NCBI RefSeq assembly: GCF_900605015.1
Contig: NZ_LR027574.1
Location: 1,061,148 to 1,125,147, forward strand
Direction of reading: 5' to 3'
Source: Olsenella sp. Marseille-P4559
Lineage (GTDB): Bacteria; Actinomycetota; Coriobacteriia; Coriobacteriales; Atopobiaceae
DNA length: 64,000 bases
How positions within the stretch are numbered: position 1 is the stretch's first letter; each line of letters opens with the position of its first letter. Both the position numbers and the translations under genes were made by a program. The notes below the pieces were generated by a model. It was not told the DNA's origin. It made no database searches and was given only the letters and a program-made list of their open reading frames with translations. This document shows positions 36,785 through 44,873 of this stretch, in pieces.

Positions 36785-36814
36785 TGAGACAAGGGGACAG
36801 TCCCCCCTGTCTCA
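36785..36814. repeat. GGGGACAGTCCCC-type hairpin element
   Basis: GAGACAAGGGGACAG pairs with TCCCCCCTGTCTC to give a stem of about 12 bp. Such GGGGACxGTCCCC...TGTCTCA words are widespread dispersed palindromes in Gram-positive and other genomes, sometimes next to REP-type Y1 transposases. No transposase is present here. It abuts the palindrome unit at 36816. Confidence 0.6.
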
Positions 36815-36815
36815 C

Positions 36816-36863
36816 TGGCAGAAAGTCTCGCTCGTGCGTACGCAGGATGATGCATTCCTGACA
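36816..36863. repeat. Palindrome element, single 48-bp copy (cluster 3)
   Basis: TGGCA (36816-36820), N11, TCGTG, CGTACG (36837-36842), CAGGA, N11, TGACA (36859-36863). It has the same spacing as the arrayed copies elsewhere. It stands alone in a divergent promoter region between gltB and the DUF2804 gene. No second copy is found 73 or 84 bp away. Confidence 0.8.
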
Positions 36864-37132
36864 GCCGGGGAGTCGCGGCTGGCGGGACAACCGCCGCACC
36901 CCTCTTCACCCGCCCATCGTTCATCGCCCTTCTGAAACCGGGTCTGCGCTTGGCCGGTTGGCGAGGGATGCGTTTCAGAAAATGCGATGGACTCCGTAAG
37001 CGCGGCCCGGCACCCCGCCACCCGCAGCGTAGTCATCCCACTCGATGCAACCACACGCCGAAGTGGTGCCGAAAACGCCCTCAAGACGATGGATGCTAAC
37101 CCACAGGGAATCGTGGGGAGAGGTGGGTTGCC

Positions 37133-38176
37133 ATGCCCGAGCATCACATCACCGGCACCGGCAGGCTTTTAGACGAGGAGGGCTGCCTGAGGGAGCCCGG
37201 CTGGACCACGCGGCCGCCCTTCACCTACGACCACGCAGACATCCAAGCGCCGCCATGGCGCATCAAGGATTGGGACTATTACCTCATAAACGACAAGCAC
37301 TACGCCGTGGCGCTCACCTTCAGCGACCTGGGATACCTGGGGCTTGTCTCGGCATCGGTCATGGATTTCGCGGAGAAGGCCTTCAAGACCACCTCTGAGC
37401 TCGTGCCGTTGCCCATGGGGTCAATGGGCCTTCCCGCAAGCTCCGATAAAGGGGACATCTCATGGGAGAACCCCCTATGCCGCGTAGACTGGCGCCACGT
37501 GGGCAACATGCGGCGTCTCTCGTTTTCCATGCGTGACTTTGACGAGGACGCGGGCGAGGACCTCGAGGTGGAGGTCCTGCTCGACCGGCAGCCGCGAGAC
37601 TCGATGGTCATCTGCACGCCATGGGACGAAGACCCCCACGCCTTCTACTACAACCGCAAGATTATTGGCATGCGCGCATGGGGAGGCTTTCGTCGGGGCG
37701 GCCTCTTCCACGAGTTCCCGCGCGACGACTCGTTTGGCCTTCTGGACTGGGGGCGCGGCGTGTGGACAAACGAGAACACCTGGTATTGGGCAGCGGCGCA
37801 GGGTCGCCAAGCCGGGCACGTGGTGGGCCTCAACCTGGGCTACGGCTTTGGCAATACGCAGGCCGCCAGCGAGAACATGGCCTTCGTAGACGGCATAGCC
37901 CACAAGCTGGGACGCATTGACTTTGGCATCCCCGTGGGCGAGAACGGCTACGAGTACCTCTCACCCTGGCACATGACCGACGACGAGGGCAGGCTCGACC
38001 TTGTCTTCTCACCGGAGATCGACCGTACCGACAACACGAACCTCATCGGGCTCATCGTAAGCCGCCAGCACCAGGTGTTTGGGACGTTCAGCGGAACCGT
38101 AGTGCTCGACGACGGCAGGCCACTCTGCGTCACGGGGCTGCGCGGGTCCGCCGAGCACATCTACAACAAGTACTAG
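37133..38176 (+). CDS. DUF2804 domain protein
   Basis: 347 residues, cytoplasmic, no signal peptide. It matches the DUF2804 pattern by eye: the opening GTGRLLDEEGCLREPGW, the middle FYYNRKIIGMRAWGGFRRG, and DWGRGVWTNENTWYWAAAQG followed by GFGNTQAASENM. The related fold occurs in lipocalin-like or AttH-type proteins, but no activity is known. Good GGGGAGAGG site before the ATG. Monocistronic, ending at a shared hairpin. Confidence 0.8.
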   Translation: MPEHHITGTGRLLDEEGCLREPGWTTRPPFTYDHADIQAPPWRIKDWDYYLINDKHYAVALTFSDLGYLGLVSASVMDFAEKAFKTTSELVPLPMGSMGLPASSDKGDISWENPLCRVDWRHVGNMRRLSFSMRDFDEDAGEDLEVEVLLDRQPRDSMVICTPWDEDPHAFYYNRKIIGMRAWGGFRRGGLFHEFPRDDSFGLLDWGRGVWTNENTWYWAAAQGRQAGHVVGLNLGYGFGNTQAASENMAFVDGIAHKLGRIDFGIPVGENGYEYLSPWHMTDDEGRLDLVFSPEIDRTDNTNLIGLIVSRQHQVFGTFSGTVVLDDGRPLCVTGLRGSAEHIYNKY

Positions 38177-38185
38177 GGTGCGTTT

Positions 38186-38211
38186 GGGCGAGAAGGCTGG
38201 CCTCCTCGCCC
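38186..38211. terminator. Hairpin between DUF2804 and EamA genes
   Basis: Stem GGGCGAG (38186-38192) pairs with CTCGCCC (38205-38211) between convergent stops. No T-tract on either side, so a weak or factor-assisted terminator. Confidence 0.5.
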
Positions 38212-38228
38212 CAGTCCTGGCGGCGCTC

Positions 38229-39095
38229 CTACCTAAAGACCGTCATGAGCAGCGTCGATGCCACGATGATTGCCAGGCCCGCAAGCGAGCGCTTGGTATA
38301 GGTCTCTTTGAAGACCGCCGCCGAGAAGGCCATGGACACCACGATCGACAGCTTGTCGATGGGCACCACGACGGAGACCACGCCGGTCTGGATGGCGTAG
38401 TAGTAGCAGAGCCACGAGGCGCCCGTAGCCACACCGGACAGGCAGATGAAGAGCAGCTCGTGACGGTCGATGCCGCAAACCTCTCCCATCTTGCCACGCA
38501 TGCCGACAATGACCCACGCCATGACCAGCACAAAGCAGGTACGAATGGCGGTTGCGAGGTTTGACTCCACGCCCTCTATACCCACCTTGGCAAGGATCGA
38601 TGTGAGTGCGGCAAAGACGGCCGAACCTATGGCATACCACTTCCACGATTGCCCCCGGACGTCGTGGTCCTGCCGCTTGCGCTCGACCATCATGAGGGTG
38701 CCCACAAGGATTCCTGCACACCCCACAAGCTTTACAGCAAGGTGGTTCGCCTCGCCAAACAACACGATGGCGAGAAGCACCGTGAGCACCGTCGAGCACT
38801 TGTCAATGGGGACGACCTTGTTAACGTCGCCCATCGAAAGGGCCTTGAAGTAGCAGATCCAGCTTGCACCGGTCGCAAGACCGGAGAGCGCCAGGAAGAG
38901 AAGCGAACGGGACGTCACCTGCCCGATGGTGGGAATTGAGCCCACCATGCCCGCCATAAGCCATGCGAACGCCAGGACGACGACGGTGCGCAGCGCCGTT
39001 GCGACGTCGGAGTCGGTGTGCCGTATGCCGCACTTGGCAAGGATCGACGTGATGCCCGCAAAGAGAGCGGAGCCAATGGCAGCCAGAATCCACAT
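38229..39095 (-). CDS. EamA family (DMT superfamily) transporter
   Basis: 288 residues with ten hydrophobic segments in two EamA repeats. The duplication is visible: SALFAGITSILAKCGI near the start and SAVFAALTSILAKVGI near residue 160, each followed later by ATGASW and by VVPIDK. Such proteins export metabolites or amino acids. The ATG at 39095 (MWILAAIGS) is chosen where the hydrophobic sequence begins; the frame is open to 39530 in low-complexity shadow sequence. Confidence 0.88.
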   Translation of the reverse strand: MWILAAIGSALFAGITSILAKCGIRHTDSDVATALRTVVVLAFAWLMAGMVGSIPTIGQVTSRSLLFLALSGLATGASWICYFKALSMGDVNKVVPIDKCSTVLTVLLAIVLFGEANHLAVKLVGCAGILVGTLMMVERKRQDHDVRGQSWKWYAIGSAVFAALTSILAKVGIEGVESNLATAIRTCFVLVMAWVIVGMRGKMGEVCGIDRHELLFICLSGVATGASWLCYYYAIQTGVVSVVVPIDKLSIVVSMAFSAAVFKETYTKRSLAGLAIIVASTLLMTVFR

Positions 39096-39141
39096 AGGAC
39101 ACGAGCCCTTTCCGTCCAAACGGACCAGCCAGCAGGTAATG

Positions 39142-40095
39142 CTAGGCCTTCTCGCCTGTGTGCTCAACCGCACCGCGCTCGGTCTCGTCACGTTCGGAGC
39201 GGTCGTCATGGCCACCCGTCTCGGCGAGAAGCCCCCGGCGCGCAGCCTCAAGGTCGTCAAGCTGCTCATCGGGAAGCTCCGGGTAGTGCGGGTCACAGCC
39301 CTCGAGCGTGTGAACGATAGCCTCCGAGACGAGCCAGCGCGCATAGAACTTCTGGTCTGCCGGGATGACGTACCAAGGTGCCTCCTTGGTGGCCGTGCGG
39401 TCGATGCAGCGCTCGTAGGCGTCCATGTACTTGGGCCACAACTTGCGCTCGGCCACGTCGGACGAGGAGAACTTCCAGTTCTTGGACTCGTCGTCGATGC
39501 GGTCGAGAAAACGACGACGCTGCTCGGCACTGCTTACGTTGAGGAAGATCTTGAGGACGCGGTAGCCGTTCTCCCAGAGGTAGCGCTCGAAGTCGCGGAT
39601 CTGGCGGTAGCGCTGGTCGAAGAAGTCGTCTTTGGGTGTATCGAGCACACGTTTGGGCATGTGGTAGGTCTTCTGGAGATCGTGCACTCGTACCACGAGC
39701 ACGTCCTCGTAGTAGCTGCGGTTAAAGAGGCCAATGCAGCCGCGGCGCGGCAGCCTGGTTGCGGCACGCCAGAGGAAGTCATGGGCAAGTTCCTCCGAGG
39801 AGGGCTGCTTGAAGCTTGCGACGGTAACGCCCTGCGGGTTTATGCCACTCATCACGTGCTTGATGGTGGAATCCTTGCCAGCGGCGTCCATTGCCTGCAG
39901 GATGACGACGACGCCCTCGCGACCCTCGGCGTAGAGCTTGTCCTGGAGCTCTGCCATGCGCTGCGTGTTTACCTCGGTGAGGGCCTCGAAATTGGGTCGG
40001 AGCCCCTTCTCCACGTGGACGTCTGCGGGGTAGTCATCAAGCTTGAAATGACCCGACCCGTCAAACCTGTAGTCCTTAAGCTCCTGGAATTCCAT
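39142..40095 (-). CDS. Polyphosphate kinase 2 family protein
   Basis: 317 residues. P-loop kinase with Walker A AMDAAGKDST (residues 68-77) and Walker B/lid NRSYYEDVLVVRVH (near 128). It transfers phosphate between polyphosphate and nucleotides. The single-domain size fits PPK2 class I or III; these differ in acting on NDP, NMP or both, which cannot be told from the sequence alone. A charged, low-complexity tail (HDDRSERDETERG) ends it. AGGAG precedes the ATG at 40095 by 12 bases. Confidence 0.9.
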   Translation of the reverse strand: MEFQELKDYRFDGSGHFKLDDYPADVHVEKGLRPNFEALTEVNTQRMAELQDKLYAEGREGVVVILQAMDAAGKDSTIKHVMSGINPQGVTVASFKQPSSEELAHDFLWRAATRLPRRGCIGLFNRSYYEDVLVVRVHDLQKTYHMPKRVLDTPKDDFFDQRYRQIRDFERYLWENGYRVLKIFLNVSSAEQRRRFLDRIDDESKNWKFSSSDVAERKLWPKYMDAYERCIDRTATKEAPWYVIPADQKFYARWLVSEAIVHTLEGCDPHYPELPDEQLDDLEAARRGLLAETGGHDDRSERDETERGAVEHTGEKA

Positions 40096-40168
40096 GCGGA
40101 TGCATCTCCTCATGCACTTTTGGCCAGCGCTTGCATACCGTCTCTCTACGTACCCGATAAAAGGTTGA

Positions 40169-40828
40169 TTAACGCGCGGAACTGCGCAGCGCATCCTCCT
40201 CACGCATAAATGCGGGCATGGAACCCGTATTGGCGGCGGCTGCGATGTCAAGAAGCGCACTTGCTACGGAGTCCTCGGCCACCGGCCCAATATGCCAGCG
40301 TGCGGCAGCCACGACCTCGGGAGAGGCGTTCGAGATGGCGACGGAGTTGGGAACCCCCCTCGATGATGGGCAAATCATTCTCCGAGTCGCCAAAGACGCA
40401 GACCTCATCGAGACCTATGCCCAGGTGCTCCATCAAGACCGCGAGTCCGGACATCTTGGAGATGCCCGTCGGCGGGATGTCCAGCGTCGAGGATGTGGGG
40501 CTGGGAAAGACGAAGTCGAACTCGGGGAAGTCTCGCGCGAGGCTCTCGCGCAGCGCCTCCATGTGGGCACGCGAGTGGTTGCTGTGGATGTTGGCCTTCA
40601 CATGGGTGCCTGCCGGGACATGCGCGGACGTGAGGTGGAATGCGTGGAAGGCCTTGGGATGGCATGCGATTTCCTCGTCCGTGACGCCTACGCAGACGTC
40701 GCAATCCTCGCGCTCGTTGCCATAGACGGTAAGCGCAGTGCGCTCACAGCGATGGCCGCATCCGACGCGCGACCCTGACCATAGGGGATCAGGGTGTTGT
40801 CAAGGTCTGAGAGTGCCAGGCGAATCAC
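40169..40828 (-). pseudogene. Broken Cof-type HAD-IIB hydrolase
   Basis: A GTG start at 40828 with GAGGGGG upstream opens with IRLALSDLDNTLIPYGQG, the HAD motif I. The frame is lost within 45 residues. A second frame (40248-40601 and upstream) carries SSTLDIPPTGISKMSG and VCVFGDSENDLPIIEG (motif IV). A third (40169-40360) carries VAISNASPEVVAAARW and the normal end of the protein. Much of the cap domain is deleted between the first and second parts. Intact relatives are about 260 residues. Non-functional as read. Confidence 0.82.
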
Positions 40829-41210
40829 GGTAGCCCCCTCTGCCTGTGCGCTGTCTGTCGAGAAGAGCATGCGGCAGCAAGGGCTGATGTGATGGGGGGC
40901 GCAAGTGGCCTTGGCGGCCATGCGCGCAACAAAAAACTGCCAAACTACACGCAAAAGTGAGGATATGAAGGTTATGTTCTGACTTAGAGAGAATTCTGGC
41001 GAATTGAACCTGTCGAATACCCCCAATGAATTACCGCCAACTGGGAAAACTCTCGCGGTGCAGGGCGGAACTCCGGCGCACATGCACCCCTGATGACCCC
41101 ATGCCCTTCAAAACCTCAATTCTGTGTGCAGTTTTGGCATTTCTTCTTGCGCAAACGTTGTCCGAAGCCATCTAGATGTCGGCCAGGGCCCGGTAACGCT
41201 GCCGACCCGC
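40829..41210. other. Intergenic region
   Basis: About 380 bases between the broken HAD gene and the radical SAM terminator. Short AT-rich stretches occur at 40960-41030, but no gene, RNA or clear regulatory site is recognised. Confidence 0.35.
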
Positions 41211-41252
41211 AAAAACGTCCCGCTGCTGAAGTCATCCGACAATGGCAGCGGG
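41211..41252 (-). terminator. Terminator of the radical SAM gene
   Basis: On the minus strand an 8-bp stem CCCGCTGC/GCAGCGGG (41219-41226 and 41245-41252) is followed by ACG and TTTTT. It lies 36 bases past the stop. Confidence 0.7.
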
Positions 41253-41288
41253 GCGACGAGCGCGTTAGCACGAGAAGATCGCAGACAC

Positions 41289-42800
41289 CTACCTGGCAGC
41301 GCTGACGGGCTCCTTCTTCTCGTTGAGCTCCTCCTCGATTTTGGCATCAAGCTCGGCGTCCTTCTCGGCAAGCATCTTGGCCTTCTTGTCGACATCCATC
41401 ATAGAGATACTGTCCTCGTAGACCTTCTTGCCCGTGGGATGCTCCTCGGCCCAGATGCGATCGCCCTCGGGAGCCCACTTCTCGGCATATTGGGTCGTGC
41501 GAGCGCACAGATGGTCAACGTCCTCCGGGGAGGTGTACTCCGTGGACTTGGCGTTGGCATCGTGAACCATCTCGGGCAGGACCTCGGGGTTCTCGAGCAT
41601 CGGGCAAGGGCGCAGCATGTTGTCATTCCAAGGCCAGTGGGAACGATACTCCTGGAAGATGGGCTGCTGCAGGCACTCGAGCCAGCTCTTCTCGTGAATG
41701 TTGGCGTTGGAGTAGTGAATGAAGACGCAGGGCTCAACATCGCCGCGGGCATTCACGTGGCAGAACACGCGACCGCCAGCGATGCAGCCACCAACAAACT
41801 CACCATCGTTCTGGAAGTCCATGGCCATGATGGGCTTGCCGCCCTCGTAGTCACGAATCTTGCGGATGCGGTCGATCATGTACTCGCGCTGCTCGATTGT
41901 TGGCATGAGGTCGGCGTTGGCGCCCTCGCCGACCGGCATGTAGTGGAAGTACCACTGCCACAGTGCACCATGTTCGAGGATGAAGTCGTAGTACTCGTCA
42001 GAGGTGACATCCTCGACGTTCTTGCGCGTGTAGCAGGTGGAGATGCCGAAGGGCACGCCGTTGGCGGTCATGAGGTCCATGGCACGAACGACCTCGTCGA
42101 AGGAGCCGTCGCCGCGGCGGCCATCGTTGGCGGTCTTGAAGCCCTCGAGCGACATCGAGAAGACGATGTTGCCAAGGCGCTTGCAATCGTCGCAGAGCTG
42201 CTGGTCGATGAGTGAGCCATTGGTGAAGAGGCCAAAGATGCAGTCATCGTGCTTCTCGGCAAGGCGGACGACGTCCTTCTTGCGCACCAGGGGCTCGCCG
42301 CCGGTCATCATGAAGAAGTGCGTGCCAAGCGCCTTGGCCTCGGTGACGAGACGGTCCATGTCATCGAACGAGAGGTTGAGCTTGTTGCCGTAGTCGGCCG
42401 ACCAGCAGCCGATGCAGTGCTTGTTGCAGGCGCTCGTGGGATCGAAGATGATGATCCAGGGCACGTTGCACTGGTGCTTCTCGGCAGACTGCGTGGTCTC
42501 ACGCAGACCGCGGAAGGCGGACTCGTAGGCACCATTCAGAACGGCAACCTTCAGGATGTGCGGATCAACGCGATCCCTCACCAGCTGGATAAGGAAGTTC
42601 TCCCACTTAGAGCCAGGATAGAACGCTTTGCCAAGAGAGTTTGCCATGTCTGGCGCGGTGTCGGCGAGGAGCCTGCCGCCCATGTCCAGGAATTTGTTGA
42701 TGGCCTCCTCGGGATGGTCTCCCCTCACGCCCTTGATGACCTGGTCGATAACAACACTAAATGCCTTGCGTTCAGCTGCGTGCGCGATTTTCGACTGCAT
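41289..42800 (-). CDS. Radical SAM protein with SPASM-like C-terminal region
   Basis: 503 residues. The 4Fe-4S cluster that cleaves S-adenosylmethionine is held by Cys125, Cys129 and Cys132 (CNKHCIGC), followed by the GGEP motif (MMTGGEPLV). Further Cys residues in GGCIAGGRVFCHVNARGDVEPCVF suggest an extra Fe-S cluster of the SPASM/twitch type. The last 80 residues are Lys/Glu-rich helix. Ribosome site AAGGAACGG. No peptide substrate gene is seen next to it, and the gene stands alone. Product unknown. Confidence 0.85.
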   Translation of the reverse strand: MQSKIAHAAERKAFSVVIDQVIKGVRGDHPEEAINKFLDMGGRLLADTAPDMANSLGKAFYPGSKWENFLIQLVRDRVDPHILKVAVLNGAYESAFRGLRETTQSAEKHQCNVPWIIIFDPTSACNKHCIGCWSADYGNKLNLSFDDMDRLVTEAKALGTHFFMMTGGEPLVRKKDVVRLAEKHDDCIFGLFTNGSLIDQQLCDDCKRLGNIVFSMSLEGFKTANDGRRGDGSFDEVVRAMDLMTANGVPFGISTCYTRKNVEDVTSDEYYDFILEHGALWQWYFHYMPVGEGANADLMPTIEQREYMIDRIRKIRDYEGGKPIMAMDFQNDGEFVGGCIAGGRVFCHVNARGDVEPCVFIHYSNANIHEKSWLECLQQPIFQEYRSHWPWNDNMLRPCPMLENPEVLPEMVHDANAKSTEYTSPEDVDHLCARTTQYAEKWAPEGDRIWAEEHPTGKKVYEDSISMMDVDKKAKMLAEKDAELDAKIEEELNEKKEPVSAAR

Positions 42801-42869
42801 AACCGTTCCTTTCGCCTAATGGCGGCGGTCGAAACCCCTTCGACCGATGTGTCACACTTCTCGTGGATG

Positions 42870-42904
42870 GTCAAATATTTTGACTTAGATTTGAAAAAAA
42901 TCAA
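42870..42904. promoter_or_regulatory. Candidate Crp/Fnr-type box upstream of the radical SAM gene
   Basis: Two dyads lie 70-104 bases upstream of the radical SAM start: GTCAAATATTTTGAC (42870-42884) and TTGAAAAAAATCAA (42891-42904). The second fits the general TTGA-N6-TCAA pattern of Crp/Fnr sites. An oxygen- or redox-responsive promoter would suit a radical SAM enzyme. Bases 42905-43182 hold no gene. Confidence 0.4.
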
Positions 42905-43182
42905 CCCGTATCAAGAAAGTCTGAAGAACCGTTAACACTCGAGGCGAGAAAGGCGTGGGCACGGCCCTGACAGCAGGCCGGCATCGTGTGTGGGCACAAG
43001 CCCCCTTCTTGTCAGACCAGCCTGGCACCCTAACCCCACGCCGTCCCTCTCGTCATTCGCGCGCAAATTCGCACGGCGTCTGGCCAATTGGCCGTCTATC
43101 ATTACAAAGGCATCCGTTCGGGCGGCCGCCTGCGGCACCGGGCCCGCCGCCTGCACAGAACACCAGGTCATTTGGAGGCAAC

Positions 43183-44820
43183 GTGACCATCGTCGACATG
43201 CTCCGCAAGAACGCCGAGCTCTATCCCACAGAGGTCGCTCTCGTGGAGGTCAACCCCCAACGCCACGAGAACCGCCACATCACCTGGCGCGAATACGAGC
43301 TCGTCGAGACCACGGACGACGAGCCCTTTCGTCGCGAGATGACCTGGCAGGTCTTTGACGAGAAGGCCAACCGCTTTGCCAACCTGCTGCTCTCTCGCGG
43401 CATCCGCAAGGATGACAAGGTAGCCGTCCTGCTCTACAACTGCATCGAGTGGCTCCCCATCTACTTTGGCGTGCTCAAGAGCGGTGCCACCGTAGTGCCG
43501 CTCAACTTTCGCTACTCTGCCGAGGAGATCCGCTACTGCATCGAGAAGTCCGACGCCGACATCCTGGTCTTTGGCCCCGAGTTCATCGGCCGCGTCGAGG
43601 AGATCGTGCCCCAGATCCAAAAGGGGCGCCTGCTCTTCTACGTAGGCGACGACTGCCCCACCTGGGCCGAACCCTACCAGGAGCTCGTAGGCCTATGCTC
43701 CTCGGCGGACCCCATGATTCCGCTCTCGGAAGACGAGGACGCGGCGATTTACTTTAGCTCGGGCACCACGGGCTTCCCCAAGGCAATACTCCACCACCAC
43801 CGGAGCCTCACCCAGGCTGCCATCATGGAGCAGAAGCACCATGGCCAGACGCACGACGACGTGTTTCTCTGCATCCCGCCCCTCTACCACACGGGCGCCA
43901 TCATGCACTGGATGGGGTCGCTCGCTGTGGGCGGGCGCGGCGTCCTTCTGCGCGGCGTGAGTCCCAAGTCCATCCTCGAGACCGTCTCAGCCGAGCGCTG
44001 CACCATCGTGTGGCTGCTCGTTCCCTGGGCGCAAGACATCCTGCTCGCCATCGAGCAGGGCACGGTCACGCTCTCCGACTACCGCCTCGACCAGTGGCGC
44101 CTCATGCACATTGGCGCCCAACCCGTACCGAAGAGCCTGGTGCACCGTTGGCTCAAGGTCTTCCCCAACCAGCACTACGACACCAACTACGGCCTCTCGG
44201 AGTCCTGCGGTCCCGGCTGCATGCACCTGGGCGTGAAGAACGTGGACCGCGTGGGCGCCATCGGCGTGCCCGGCTATAACTGGGAGTGCAAGATCGTGGA
44301 TGAGAAGGGCGAGAGGGTCGCGCCAGGCGTGGTCGGCGAACTCTGCGTCAAGGGTCCGGGCCTCATGGAATGCTACTACAAGGATCCCGCGGCAACAGCC
44401 GAGACCCTCGTCGACGGGTGGCTTCGCACCGGCGACATGGCCCGCCAGGACGAGGACGGCTTCTGCTGGCTGGTCGACCGCAAGAAGGACGTTATCGTGA
44501 TGGGCGGCGAGAACCTCTACCCCGTACAGATCGAGGATTTTCTCGCCTCCAACCCCGCCATCCAAGACGTGGCCGTAATCGGCCTGCCCGACGAGCGCCT
44601 GGGCGAGATACCCGCAGCAATCATCGAGCTCAAGCCCGGATACGAGGACGCCACCGAGGACGGCATCAACGAGTTCTGCCTGGCGCTCCCCCGCTACAAG
44701 CGGCCGCGCAAGGTGATCTTCGCCGAGGTGCCAAGAAACTCCACGGGAAAGATCGAGAAGCCGCTGCTGCGTGAGAGGTACGGGGCGACGTGCCTCGTCG
44801 ACCAGGAGAACAAGGCATAG
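43183..44820 (+). CDS. AMP-forming acyl/aryl-CoA ligase
   Basis: 545 residues from a GTG start with GGAGG four bases upstream. The adenylate-forming motifs are IYFSSGTTGFPKA (near 190), NYGLSESCGPG (near 335), GWLRTGDMARQDEDGF (near 412) and the catalytic Lys in NSTGKIEKP near the C-terminus. It activates a carboxylic acid with ATP and CoA. It is followed 53 bases on by iorA, so aryl acetates such as indoleacetate or phenylacetate are plausible substrates. The in-frame sequence upstream to 42955 lacks a ribosome site and is not family-like. Confidence 0.9.
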   Translation: MTIVDMLRKNAELYPTEVALVEVNPQRHENRHITWREYELVETTDDEPFRREMTWQVFDEKANRFANLLLSRGIRKDDKVAVLLYNCIEWLPIYFGVLKSGATVVPLNFRYSAEEIRYCIEKSDADILVFGPEFIGRVEEIVPQIQKGRLLFYVGDDCPTWAEPYQELVGLCSSADPMIPLSEDEDAAIYFSSGTTGFPKAILHHHRSLTQAAIMEQKHHGQTHDDVFLCIPPLYHTGAIMHWMGSLAVGGRGVLLRGVSPKSILETVSAERCTIVWLLVPWAQDILLAIEQGTVTLSDYRLDQWRLMHIGAQPVPKSLVHRWLKVFPNQHYDTNYGLSESCGPGCMHLGVKNVDRVGAIGVPGYNWECKIVDEKGERVAPGVVGELCVKGPGLMECYYKDPAATAETLVDGWLRTGDMARQDEDGFCWLVDRKKDVIVMGGENLYPVQIEDFLASNPAIQDVAVIGLPDERLGEIPAAIIELKPGYEDATEDGINEFCLALPRYKRPRKVIFAEVPRNSTGKIEKPLLRERYGATCLVDQENKA

Positions 44821-44873
44821 CGGGCTCATCGCGAGGATTCCAAGGCGGGCAGTCCGCCAGGAGAGGAGAGGGC

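Noticed and set aside
34466-36787. Long ORF (773 codons) opposite gltB
   Set aside because: Shadow of an intact 1539-residue conserved gene; no start signal.
36785-36814. Insertion sequence end
   Set aside because: Only a hairpin is present; no transposase or matching second end is found.
40829-41210. Small ORFs in the gap after the broken HAD gene
   Set aside because: None has a credible ribosome site or recognisable product.
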